A stretch of DNA of 64,000 bases from Ganoderma boninense (taxonomy: Eukaryota; Basidiomycota; Agaricomycetes; Polyporales; Polyporaceae): contig CM035304.1 in the NCBI GenBank assembly GCA_002900995.3, positions 268,877-332,876 of the forward strand, read 5' to 3'. Within the stretch, counting starts at the first letter, position 1. Every line of letters begins with the position of its first letter. This document shows, piece by piece, positions 11,770 through 22,377 of this stretch. The translations under genes and the position numbers were made by a program. The notes below the pieces were generated by a model. It searched no databases, had not been told where the DNA came from, and saw only the letters and a list, made by a program, of their open reading frames with translations.

Positions 11770-11992
11770 GGTTGCGAGCACTGGCCACTTGAGGGATTGT
11801 CGCATGGCGAGCATGAGCGAGGCCTGTCTCTGATATGTAGTAATGAGGCTTGCGTCGAGGACGAGGTACATGCCCTGTTTGACTGTGGGAGCGACCTCTT
11901 GGCCCGGCCGCGGGCGGAACTCTTTACGGTGCTACACGAGAAGTTCCAAATACATGTCACGTACCTGCTGTCGGTCTCCCCCCTAAGGCCGG
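11770..11992 (+). pseudogene. LINE-like ORF C-terminus, left fragment interrupted by the LTR element
   Basis: The translation contains CSNEACVEDEVHALFDCGSD followed by LLARPRAELFTVLHEKF. A Cys-pair zinc-binding segment with EHALxxC spacing like this is found at the C-terminus of fungal LINE-type reverse transcriptase/RNase H ORFs. The frame stops matching at 11992, where the Ty3 LTR begins. It resumes in the same frame after the right LTR at 28925. Upstream of about 11750 the frame has stops and nothing else is recognisable, so this is a remnant. Confidence 0.55.
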
Positions 11993-12712
11993 TGTGGAAG
12001 AATAAAAAGACTGAGGGTCGAGGAAGGGGGGTAGTACGTTCCCGGCCGGTGTCTCCAGAGGTCGGGTCGGGATCTGGTCGAAAGGAGCTTGATAGACTGA
12101 AGCCTCGGCGGCTGATCCTCGGCGGATGCGATATCGTAAACGGTGACTGACGGCTCGACTCGGGCGGGAGAAATGAGGAAGCGGGGAAGATGATTGCCAG
12201 GCACCGACGCCTGTGGTTTTTGTACATGCGCTCTGCGTATCCCTCAAGCCGTACTCTCGGCTGGGATCGCTCCACCTAAGCTTGGAACAAAACATGTGTC
12301 AAGAGACGGAGGAGTATAGTAAGCCTGCTCTTCGATTCGGGCGAACGATCGCGACGTGAAGGTATGACTCGGCGCGACACGACCGGTACGCCGCCTATTT
12401 GCGTGCGCGACTGTGGCCCCCAAACAGTTGCGGGAGGTCGCACTGGTGTGTCTGCAGCCTACCGTCTCCACGATGAATGCGCTCGGGTCCGGAATCCTCG
12501 AGGAGGGGGGGGGTATATGCGGGAAACCGAAATGAGACCGGATCAGACAGGGGAAGGAAGGAGACTATCAAGATATGGAAGGACAGGCTCGGGAGAAGAA
12601 AGGAAGGCGAGACGGAGACAAATAAGAAAGAGCTTGACAGAGCCGAGATTAGAGCCGTGATTAGACACCCGGACCTCTGACTCCCGGTCGTCTTCTGTCT
12701 GGTACTTCCACA
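11993..12712 (-). repeat. 3' LTR of the outer element
   Basis: This 720-bp direct repeat of 28203-28920 has 8-bp inverted termini tgtggaag/cttccaca. Confidence 0.93.
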
Positions 12713-12806
12713 AGTGGGGAACGCGTTTGATCTCGACCTCGAGATCGTGACTCAGAGGGAACGTCCACAAGTGGGGGGAAGGCATTTGATCTCGACCCCG
12801 AGATCT
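12709..12806. repeat. Short imperfect tandem duplication next to the 3' LTR
   Basis: cacaagtgggg followed by a gcgtttgatctcgacc-like segment occurs at about 12709-12750 and again at about 12772-12806. It lies between the LTR edge and the end of the integrase frame. Confidence 0.6.
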
Positions 12807-12861
12807 GTAAGACCGAAAGTTGACAGGAAGTGATGTCTATGTGGGGTAAAAAAAGAATCAA

Positions 12862-15190
12862 TCATAATTCGGACGTAGAGAGCGAGAGGAGTTCAGGGAT
12901 ATTGGTGTGATACTTGACGGAAATCAGGTCGGAGGTTGGGAAGCGTTCGAGGTTGGGAGGGCGGTAGACATCCGTCCATTCGCCGAGAGTAAGAGAGCCG
13001 TCCGCATCGACGAAGTCGCACAAGGCGCCATGCCAGGCGTTGGCACAGTGGCGTGAGTGCGATGGAACGTTGTTGCACGACCGTTCATATTGGAGAGGCG
13101 TGTATACCTGCGCGGTTAACGAGTCAGCGGAGTATAAAGGATTAGAGGCAGGGAAAATAGAGGTAGGGCATTGGTTGTCATCGCAATAGTAGAAGATCTT
13201 CAGGCGGTCCGCCACAGCAGGAGCGCGCAATAGAGTCCCGTCAAGTTCTCGCAAACGGTATGACCCGGACCGAGGCAGGAGGGAATCGATGACGAAGGGG
13301 CCGGACCAGCGGAGGGCTCCCTTGTTTCCATGCTGCGCGTCGAGCCAAGTTTTGTGCAACAGGACCCAAGTGCCGGGCTCAAAGACGCCTTCTCGGATTC
13401 GAGAAGCATGTCGGCGATGAAAGTCGTCAATGGCACGCTGCCGAGCGGCGGTGAGGTGTGCGACCGCCTGACCGATATCTGCTTCTCTACGGGCTAGTTG
13501 TTTGATGCGTAGGGCGAGGAGGTCTTCAGTAGAAGATACTGAGGGCCAATCTAGACAATGCCATGTCCGGTCAGTGATGTCGAAAGGGAAGAGACACTGC
13601 ATGCCGTAAGTGAGGAAGTAAGGAGTGCAGTTCGTTGCTCGGGATGTCGTCGTGCGGACCGCGAGTAGAGCGGCAGGAAGATATTTATGCCACTGAGACA
13701 CTTTTCCCGGGGGACAACATTTGAGGATTGCGCGCATCAAGGTACCACCGTCGCGTTCTGCAATCCCATTCGCCTTGGGATTGTAAGGAGAAGCGACAAT
13801 GATGGCGACGTTGTGTCGTAGCAAAAGCTCCCGCGCAGCACCTTTGAACTCTTTACCACCATCGCATGTGATGATCGGGAAGCACCCGAAGCGCGAGACA
13901 AGATCGCGGAAGAATCGCGCCCACGCTGAAGCAGTGTTGCGCTTAGCGACAACAGCTTCCGGCCATTTACTCGTGGTACAAGACGCATGGAGGAGGAAAC
14001 GGCCGTCGGGCATATGGATCGTATCACAGGCAAAACGTCGAAAGACGCAAGGAGAAATGGTAGGACTTAGCGGGGCAAGGGAACGGTACCGCGAGCGGAA
14101 TTGGCAGGAGTTGCATGACGCGATGAACCAGCGGACGTCGAGGTGCATGGAGGGCCAGTAGTAGCGGTCGGCGAGAAGGCGGTACGTAGGGTCTCGGCCA
14201 CGGTGGCCACAGTCATTATGGGCGGAGGCGATGAGAGCACGGCGGCGCGCGGGGTCGGTGACGACGAGGCGGGGAAGGTCGCTTTTGCTTGAGCGCCAGA
14301 GGCGACCGTCGTGCAAGAAAAAGGTGGATGCGAGGTTACGGAACTTTCGTGCGGCGGAAGCGTTGTTGCCGAGTGATGGAGGGAGGATGCCGTCTTGTAA
14401 GAAGGTAATCAGCAATTCCCAGTCGGGTTCGGTCGGAGCGGGGTGCCGGGCGGCGTAGGCGGCGACATCTTCAAGGGCCGGAGACGAAGTGGGGGAAGGG
14501 ATTGGTGCGAGGACCGAGCCGGGGACGTGGGAGGGGGAGATTTCGGCACCGTAAGGCTTGGGGTAGAACGTAGACGGACGAGCAGGAGGGACAGCAGGCT
14601 CTAAGAAACCTACAGAGGAGGAGGATGGACGAAGGACTGGTGGGGTGATTGAATCGCGGCGGTATAGGAAAACAGGAAGGGAGACGAGGACGTCACCGAG
14701 TAGGAAGTCCATGGTGCGTTCTTCCGAGACGCGGCGTACGGCGACGTCCGGGAGCGGAGGCAGGGTGGCCTGTGAAGTTAGCATGGAAGGGGCAGGATTG
14801 ACCATTGAAAATTGGGGGAAGTCGAACGTAAAGGTGCCAACATGGGAAAACGAGGGGTAGAGGGAAGGAGAAGTGAACATATGTGGCGAGGGAAGCTGGG
14901 TTTGAAGAAGATCGGATGCAGGAGCGTCGCGGCCGAAGGAATGAGAGGACGCCATGTCTGCGAGGAGGAGGGAGAGTAAAGTGGGCTCGGGATGCAAAGT
15001 GGGCTCGGGATGCGGGGATTTATATACAGTCTGACGGCCAAAGAACTCGTCCAGGTGCGCTTCTCCGTCAGATTCTTCACTGTCATCGGCAGAGTGCGGC
15101 CGACGTGAAAGGGCATCTTGTGCCCGGCCTTTCTCGGACGGAATGTGACGGAACTCGTAGTCGAATAACTGAAGATATGCCACCCAGCGC
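12862..15190 (-). CDS. Outer element pol, C-terminal part: end of RNase H and integrase
   Basis: The frame runs from the inner-element insertion site (15190) to a stop at 12862. It opens with WVAYLQLFDYEFRHIPSEKG...DALSRRP, the end of a Ty3 RNase H domain. A long low-complexity Pro/Ser linker follows. The integrase has a zinc-binding head (AHNDCGHRG...YYWPSMH...CNSC) and a DDE catalytic core visible as ACDTIHMP, ITCDGGKEF and NGIAERDGG. The C-terminal SH3-like region contains WVLLHKTWLDAQ and WSGPFVIDSLL. There is no chromodomain. No stop or frameshift is seen in this part. Its 5' portion lies at 20511-22377, across the inserted element. Confidence 0.88.
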
Positions 15191-15660
15191 TGTTACGAAC
15201 ACCCTGTTTAGCGCCTACCTTAGCGCCCAGGTTTCCTTTCTCGATTAGTTTACGTCCAATGTCGTCCTCGTTGTCCTCCATAGCATTGTAAACCTTCTGC
15301 ATTGTTTCCAAGTACAATAGCTCCTGTCTCCCCATTGTTCCTCTGTTGTTTCCCGTCGCTATTGTTCCCTACACCATTGTTCTCCCTTTCCGTTCCCGCG
15401 ACCGTAGTTACCATTGTACTCCGTTCCCATGGACCTGCACATGTATATAAGGACTGTAGCCTGCTACCTGGGGACTCTAGTTTCGACCTCTTGTCCCCAG
15501 GTGAGCCCCACTGTATTTCCCTTGTAGATACTTCACTCAATACACTCTTGTCCCCAGCCTGACTGTCGAGCCTTGCTCCGCTCTCGCTGCACAAGCGCTC
15601 GTCGACACCCTTGCTCGTCTCGTAAGCCTCCCTGATCTTACTCGACAGCCAGTCGTAACA
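15191..15660 (+). repeat. 5' LTR of the inner element
   Basis: A 470-bp LTR with tgttacga...tcgtaaca inverted ends and an internal TATA box (tatataag, about 15444-15451). The predicted transcript start, near 15479, would divide U3 from R. Confidence 0.95.
15444..15451 (+). promoter_or_regulatory. TATA box in the inner element LTR
   Basis: tatataag lies about 28-35 bp before the 11-nt segment at 15479-15489 that is complementary to the primer site. The same box recurs at 20294-20301 in the 3' LTR. Confidence 0.7.
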
Positions 15661-15662
15661 TT

Positions 15663-15673
15663 AGGTCGAAACT
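15663..15673 (+). promoter_or_regulatory. Primer-binding site, self-priming type
   Basis: aggtcgaaact starts two bases after the LTR. It is the exact reverse complement of agtttcgacct at 15479-15489 inside the LTR, about 35 bp below the TATA box. This is the arrangement known from self-primed Tf1/sushi-type chromoviruses, whose RNA 5' end folds back to prime reverse transcription. Confidence 0.7.
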
Positions 15674-16086
15674 TCTACACAAGCACCGGTGTACTCTACC
15701 CACATTCTTTTTCTCTCGTACGGTACGCACTTAGATCCTCTGTGTTGGCCTAGCGTAGTACGCGCTCTAGTCACACCATCGGACGTGGTCTCGGCGCAAC
15801 CTGAGGCTTGCCACTCTCAGTGGTACAGTACGCGGAAAGCTCCTAACACGAGACCCCGGTACTGACAGAAGTGGTCCGCCTCACGGCGTGGGAGGCTAGA
15901 GAAAGGCGGCGAAACAAAGCCGAGGCAGAACACCCTTGGGCCCGTGTCCCTTGGGCTAAGACACAGCAATAGGCCGAGGAGGCTGAGCAAACAGTGTCGG
16001 ATCGTGCACCCGCCGTGTTCATTCCTGGGATAGGAAGCGAGGCATCCCACAACACTCACCTAGAAACCCTCGACCACCCCACCGCT

Positions 16087-16236
16087 ATGTCCACCATCCC
16101 GCCATCTCAGGCTGAACAACTCCAAACACTGAAAGCGCAGATCGAAGCGCTGCAAGTGCAGTTGTTGCAGGTAGAGATCAAGCGGCTTGGTGAAAGGCTC
16201 GCCGCGGCCACCCTAGCCAAGGAGGAGGGTTTCTGA
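16087..16236 (+). pseudogene. Gag N-terminal remnant of the inner element
   Basis: A short frame (MSTIPPSQAEQLQTLKAQ...) shows a leucine-rich heptad-like helix, as seen at the start of some chromoviral Gag proteins, and then stops. No capsid domain or CCHC zinc knuckle follows before the protease at about 16330. An in-frame upstream ATG also exists at 15994. Confidence 0.6.
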
Positions 16237-16394
16237 TTCGAGCCGCACTGGACGCTGCGCGTGCCGGCTCGAGCAGTAACAGTCGATTTGCAGTACTGCG
16301 TTCGTCCTTCGTATACGAAGTCAACCATGATGGACAACACTTTCATATCCCAGTACGACTTATCGGCAAGCAGCGGCACAAGGACATTGTTGCC

Positions 16395-17957
16395 ATGGTA
16401 GATAGTGGAGCTACTACCAAGTTTTTGAGTAGACGATTCGTAGAACGGAATCGGGTCACCACGAGGAGGTTGGCCAAACCCATCCCGCTGTATAACATCG
16501 ATGGGACAGAGAACCATGATGGAACGATCACGGAGGTAGCCGTGTTGGACATGGCAATTGGAGACCACCGAGAGAAGGTGGTGTTTGTAGTCACAGACAT
16601 CGGAGAGGAGGATGCTATCATTGGACTAGACTGGCTGCGCGAGCACAACCCGGAGATAGACTGGGAACGTGGCTCGCTACGCCTCTCAAGGTGTCCAGAG
16701 ACGTGTTCGACTCACCAGAAGGCATCCGAACCTGTTGAGACCAAAGCGCGTGATACGGAGGTACGGCTTACGGCGCGCAGCGGTCCTCGACGGGTAAGGA
16801 AGGCTAAGACGGTGGGAAGGATATGTACGGCCGTGATGGTCGAGGAGGAGGAAGAGGAGGAGGTCAGGCCTCCACCACCAGGTTTTCTACCGGAATGGGA
16901 TGGTACCGAGGAATCTTTTCTCGAGGCACTCGCTACTGGACGGACCCTTCGCAATGCCCCCAAACTCTTTGTTTCAGCAACGCACACGTATTCACAGCAG
17001 CTTGCAGAACAGGAGTATCAGAAGAAGGAGATCCGCCCAGTTGAGGAGATTGTACCCAAGCAGTACCACGAATATCTTGAGGTCTTTTCGAAAGAGGCAT
17101 CTGAACGCTTACCCAAGCATGGCCCCTACGATCACGCAATCGAACTCGTACCTGACGCAAAGATGTTCCATTCCAGAGTGTACCCCCTGTCACCCAGTGA
17201 ACAAACCGAGCTAGACAAGTTCCTTACCGAGAACTTGGCCAAAGGTTACATCCAGGAGTCGAAGTCACCAATGTCCTCACCCTTCTTCTTCGTTAAAAAG
17301 AAGGATGGCAGTCTGCGTCCAGTACAGGACTATCGACGACTGAACGACATCACCATTAAGAACCGTTACCCACTGCCATTGGTTTCGGACCTGATGGATC
17401 GACTCAAAAGGGCCAAGTACTTTACCAAGCTCGATATACGCTGGGGGTACAACAATGTACGGATAAAGACTGGTGATGAATGGAAGGCAGCTTTTGTGAC
17501 CAACCGAGGACTGTTCGAACCGAACGTCATGTTCTTTGGGCTAGCCAACTCGCCTAGCACGTTCTCTGCACTCATGAACGACATCTTTAAGGACCTCATC
17601 GTACTCGGCAAGATAACCATCTACCTCGACGACATCCTCATCTTTACCAACGACCTCGAGGAGCATCGGACACTTGTACGTGAAGTCCTGAAGCGTCTAG
17701 CAGAGCATGACCTGTTTTGCAAACCGGAGAAGTGCGAGTTTGAGCAGCCCAAGGTTGAATACCTCGGTGTCCTCGTCTCAGAGAACCAGGTGGAGATGGA
17801 CCCGGTGAAGGTCAAGGGTATCGCTGAATGGCCTGTTCCCCAGAACGCCTCAGATGTACGAAAGTTCCGTGGATTTGCGAACTTCTATCGGCGGTTCATA
17901 AAGGACTTCAGTGCAGTCTGCAAACCCCTAGACCGTCTCACTGGCAAGGCACCCTAG
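16395..17957 (+). pseudogene. Inner element pol part 1: protease and reverse transcriptase
   Basis: The aspartic protease motif VDSGATTKF lies at the start; coding sense extends upstream to about 16320 in the same frame. The reverse transcriptase follows: SSPFFFVKKKDGSLRPVQDY, YPLPLVSDLMDRL, FTKLDIRWGYNN, the active site IYLDDILIF, then EYLGVLVS and FANFYRRFIKDF. The frame ends in TAG at 17955-17957, where related proteins usually have a Trp codon (GKAPWxW). The sequence after the stop continues the same domain in the same frame, so a single nonsense change is the likely cause. Confidence 0.9.
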
Positions 17958-19661
17958 AAATGGGAAGCTGAGGAGCAGGCTGCCTTCGATGAGCTCAAAC
18001 GACGCTTTGTAGAAAGCCCTGTCCTGCGGATGTATGATCCTAACCGTAGGACTCGCATCGAAGTCGACGCCTCTGGCTATGCAACTGGCGGAGTCCTGTC
18101 TCAGGAAGCAGAGGATGGCAAATGGCACCCTGTAGCCTTCCACTCTGAGTCAATGAGCAATGCTGAACGGAACTATGAGATCTATGACAAGGAGATGTTG
18201 GCGATCATCCGAGCCCTGCAGGCCTGGCGTCACTACCTTGAAGGGCTGCCTAGTGTGTTCGAAATCCAGTCAGATCACAAGAACCTCGAATACTGGCGTA
18301 CGGCACAAAACCTCACGCGCAGACAGGCACGATGGGCCCTGTACTTGTCACGGTTCGACTTTGTCATCTCACACAAACCAGGAACCTCAAATGGTAGAGC
18401 GGATGCCCTGTCGAGACGGCCAGACCACCTGCACGGTGACACTGAAGACAACCTCGGACGTACCATGCTGCAGCCAAGCCACTTCCAGGTCATGGCAGCA
18501 AAACGAGGTCACTTGTCAGTAGTTCCAGAGAAGGCATTGCTTCGACGTATTCGGGAGTGTGGAGAACGCGAACAGGAGGTGGCGGATGCACTTGGCAAGC
18601 TCAACAGCCTAGGACCCGCTCGTCTACAGAACGACTTGGTGGACTGGAACACGGAGCAAGGCCTACTTCTTTACCGTGGCCGAGTCTATGTCCCCAAGGA
18701 TGATGCACTACGAGCAGAGATTGTACGCATTCACCATGACCTCCCACCCGCTGGACACCCTGGACAGGCAAAGACACTGGAGCTCGTCTCACGCAACTAC
18801 TGGTGGCCGAGCATGGGCAAGTTTGTCAAGCAGTATGTGGAGACCTGCGACACCTGTCGCCGTGGCAAGAACTCGCATGCAAAGCCGTATGGTCCCCTAC
18901 AACCCAACGAGATCCCGGACGGCCCTGGCCAGGTAGTAACCTGCGACTTCATCACCGGATTACCAGTGGTAGATGGATTCAACGCACTACAGCTCATTGT
19001 TGATCGACACGGGAAGATGATCCATCTTATCCCCTGTACTGAGGAGATCGATGCTGAAGGAGCTGCAGACAACTTCATCCGAGAGTACTTCCGTCTTCAT
19101 GGTCTGCCGCGCAAGATAGTCTCCGACAGAGGACCACAGTTCTCGAGCAAGCTCTTCCGTGCGATCCTCAAGGGACTTGGCATTGAGAGTGCAATGTCTA
19201 CTGCCTATCATCCCCAGACAGACGGCCAATCCGAACGGTGGAACCAGGAGATTGAGGCGTACTTGCGCATGTACTGCACACAACACCGCGATGATTGGGT
19301 CAAATGGATGCCAATAGCAGAGTTTGCCTTCAATTCACACTCGCACTCATCGACAGGATATTCACCCTTCTACCTCATGTATGGCTTCGAACCCCAGTTC
19401 CACATCCCGATGTTGTCTACGGCAGTGCCCACAGCAGATGAACGACGTGAGGAGCTACGACGTGCACGAGAGGATGCGACTGCAGCACTGGCTCTAACAG
19501 CCGAGCGGATGAAGGAGTACTACGACCGTTACGTACGAGACGCTCCAGAGTTCAAGGAGGGCCAGAAGGTGTGGCTCGAACGAGGAACTTCCGCGTCCCT
19601 GGAGTATCAAGGAAGTTGGTTGACCGCTATGCAGGCCCTTACCCAGTCAAACGCAAAGTAA
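17958..19661 (+). pseudogene. Inner element pol part 2: RNase H and integrase
   Basis: RNase H begins with RTRIEVDASGYATGGVLSQ and runs through NYEIYDKEMLAI to ALSRRP. The integrase has a zinc-binding head (IHHDLPPAGHPG...CDTCRRGK) and DDE residues in VTCDFITGLP, VSDRGPQFSS and GQSERWNQEIEAYL. The frame departs from the family pattern at about 19575 (after KVWLE), where the matching continuation (NFRVPGVSRKLVDRYAGPY) sits in another frame. A one-base indel there explains it. Confidence 0.9.
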
Positions 19662-20014
19662 GGCAACCTGGCATACGAACTCAAACTCCGAAGGACCTCA
19701 CGATGCACCCGGTATTCCATGTATCCTTGCTACTCCCACACAAAGAGAGCGAACTCCCTGGTCGACACCCACCTGAACCGGCTCCCATTGAAGTAGAAGG
19801 AGAGGAGGAGTACGAAGTTGAAGCAGTACTAGAGTCCCGCCGCTATGGGCGGTGGAAGAAGCTGCAGTACCTCGTCCACTGGAAGGGATGGGGCCCCGAG
19901 CAAGACAGCTGGGAAGACGCAGCAGACCTGAGCAACGCACCGCTGGTAGTAAAGAAATTCCATTCGACACACCCAGAGGCCCCCGGTCCCCTCAACAAGA
20001 AGACTCGGTCGTGA
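19571..20014 (+). pseudogene. Inner element pol part 3: integrase C-terminus and chromodomain
   Basis: This frame carries the integrase tail (RKLVDRYAGPYPVKRKV, HPVFHVSLLLPHKE) and a chromodomain: EYEVEAVLESRRYGRWKKLQ, then YLVHWKGWGPEQDSWE with the aromatic cage pattern. Between them the segment PGIRTQTPKD is out of register with the usual AYELKLP-type sequence, which suggests two compensating indels at about 19665-19690. In chromoviruses the chromodomain directs integration to marked chromatin. Confidence 0.88.
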
Positions 20015-20040
20015 GGGCACGACCCTTAGGAGGGGGGTAC

Positions 20041-20510
20041 TGTTACGAACACCCTGTTTAGCGCCTACCTTAGCGCCCAGGTTTCCTTTCTCGATTAGTT
20101 TACGTCCAATGTCGTCCTCGTTGTCCTCCATAGCATTGTAAACCTTCTGCATTGTTTCCAAGTACAATAGCTCCTGTCTCCCCATTGTTCCTCTGTTGTT
20201 TCCCGTCGCTATTGTTCCCTACACCATTGTTCTCCCTTTCCGTTCCCGCGACCGTAGTTACCATTGTACTCCGTTCCCATGGACCTGCACATGTATATAA
20301 GGACTGTAGCCTGCTACCTGGGGACTCTAGTTTCGACCTCTTGTCCCCAGGTGAGCCCCACTGTATTTCCCTTGTAGATACTTCACTCAATACACTCTTG
20401 TCCCCAGCCTGACTGTCGAGCCTTGCTCCGCTCTCGCTGCACAAGCGCTCGTCGACACCCTTGCTCGTCTCGTAAGCCTCCCTGATCTTACTCGACAGCC
20501 AGTCGTAACA
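20041..20510 (+). repeat. 3' LTR of the inner element
   Basis: Apparently identical to 15191-15660. It is preceded by a polypurine tract at about 20029-20037. Confidence 0.95.
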
Positions 20511-22377
20511 AGCGCGTCATAGGTGCATTCGGAAGGTCAGGGTCGGTCAAGGTCTGTTTGAGAAATTCGGCGTCTGATTCTAAGAGGAAGTGAATGCCCC
20601 ATACACGTGTTCGTAGTTCCTTGATGGCACGGAATACGCCATATAATTCCACCTTGGGTTGGGAGTATCGAGATTCCGCAGCGCTATATGTACACGATCC
20701 ATAGAGCGCTGGGTGGCGGAGGCCATCATGGAACTGAGAGAGAACCCAACCTGCACCGTATTTGGAACCGTCGACGGAAACAATGACTAGGCCATCCGGG
20801 AAACCAATAATCGGGCGCGAAATCAGGTTCGCAGCGTCATAGTCAATTTTGACCAATACTGGTGCGGACGAAATACGAGCCTTCAATTTGTCAACTGCAG
20901 CCCGGGCCTCGGCTGAGAATTCGAACAGCTTATCCATTTTACGGCAGAGGGCAGTCAAGGGTCGGGCGATCAGAGAGAATCCCTTCGTCCACCTACGGGC
21001 CACGCCAGCAATGCCAAGAAATGAACGGACTTCGGAGACGTTGGTGGGGTAAGGCCATTTGAGGATCTTTGAAACAACGCCGTGATGCAGGTGCCAACCC
21101 TCTTGGGATACCTCAGAACCGACCAAGTGGACGCGCAAGGTGTACGGGACTAACTTGAAGCCCGAGACCGTCACTCCGGCGGCCTCAAACCGTGCAAACA
21201 CACGGTCGAAGGTCGTGAAGTATTCAAACACGAACCGACGGATGCCCGGATTTTCGGGAATAGTATCATCGTTGTATTTTGAACGCGGTCCTTTGATTCC
21301 GCAGTCGTCCACAAAAATGCGAGCACGTTCTGGGATCTCGTCAGCGAGAATGTGGCGAGTACAGCGCACAAAATCGCTGACGGCGTTTGTGGCACCTTGC
21401 GGAAGGACGGTACAACGGCCCGAAACGTCCATGCACTGGAAGGTAGTGAGGTCGCGGGAGCGGATGTCTAAAGTCCTCGCGTCGTAACCCGAGAAAAGGT
21501 CCGCAACACCATAGCAAGCATAGCCAACGAAACTCTCCGCAAAATCATCAGGACGGGGGGGAAGGGATGCGTCCCGGATAGTAATGGCGTTTAGAAGCTG
21601 CAAATCATGGACAAGACGCAGATCGCCATTCTTCTTTGCCACGGGGAAGACGGCAGAACGATATGCGGAACAGGATTGCTCGTACCTGCCCGAAGCAAAG
21701 TGCGCGTCAAGGATGTTCGTTACTTTTGATTCGATCGCCTTCGGAATCGGAATGGGAGCTTGAACCCAGGGCGTGTGCTCGATGACAGGGATGACGTAGT
21801 CGGGAAAATATTCCCTGCTAAAGGTTCCGCGTTCGTTGTCGGTAAACGCGAGAGCAGATTGGCGCTCTGAAAGGATGAAGACCAGGAGGTCTATTTCCTG
21901 TGGAGATAAGGGTGAGTGATCTGGAACGTTGTCGAGAATAAGGTTGAGACGTTCGAGCGTTAAACGCTCAGTGGGGACGAAGTTTGATCTTGACGGTGGA
22001 TTAGACGGAAGAGGTCTGATGGAGGGAAGTATGATCGGTTTGAGGGTTTGAGCGGAGAGGTCGGGCATGTTGGTAGCGACTGGCCGGACTTTCCGGGCAA
22101 CAGGCTTGTATCGGCGTGCGGCGTTAGTTGTGAAGACCGCCTCCGGTCTCAAAGCCCGGTCGACCCACGGAGAAGGTAACGGATCTGTAGTGGAGATGGC
22201 GTAGTCAGCGAAGCGTAGCAGAAAATCATAACCGGGAGGAGGATCGAGGCAGGTTGCATAGGCCCGGTCGTCGTCAGATGCATTGCAAGATGGGTCGCCT
22301 AAGAGAATGTGTAGAGTTCGGCCGAGGACAGGTGGAACGGACTTCGCGGGCCGACCTGAGCGCGAGCCCGTGGTCAA
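20511..22377 (-). CDS. Outer element pol, N-terminal part: reverse transcriptase and RNase H
   Basis: The minus-strand frame starts near 22377, overlapping the end of the Gag-protease frame by a few bases in the -1 frame at gga ttttt ga. The reverse transcriptase shows YRSAVFPVAKKNGDLRLVHD, GVADLFSGYDARTLD, LPQGATNAVSDFV and the active site ARIFVDDCGIKGP (FVDD). EVRSFLGIAGVARRW and an RNase H start (VIVSVDGSKYGAGWVLSQ, VELYGVFRAI) follow. It is cut at 20511 by the inner element and resumes at 15190 in the same frame after one agcgc is removed. No stops are seen. Confidence 0.9.

Larger units (their letters stand above)
15191..20510 (+). mobile_element. Inner chromodomain Ty3 retrotransposon, gag-deleted
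   Basis: LTRs of 470 bp (15191-15660 and 20041-20510) start tgttacgaac and end agtcgtaaca. A 5-bp target duplication, agcgc, lies at 15186-15190 and 20511-20515. The copies appear identical over everything I compared. Order on the plus strand is short Gag remnant, protease, reverse transcriptase, RNase H, integrase, chromodomain, then a purine tract (aggagggggg) before the 3' LTR. Only about 670 bp separates the 5' LTR from the protease, so most of gag is missing. The coding region also has an in-frame TAG at 17955 and frameshifts near 19575 and 19665-19690. Confidence 0.95.

Noticed and set aside
11957..12295. Frames shared between 11957-12660 and 28121-28890
   Set aside because: They are translations of the two LTRs of the outer element. 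The LTR ends, inverted termini and target duplication explain the similarity.
15250..15594. A 114-residue frame repeated at 20100-20444
   Set aside because: Both lie inside the 470-bp LTRs on the strand opposite to the element and simply reflect LTR identity.
15723..15840. Possible tRNA or small RNA gene in the inner element leader
   Set aside because: No cloverleaf-compatible arms were found. The stretch is retrotransposon leader.
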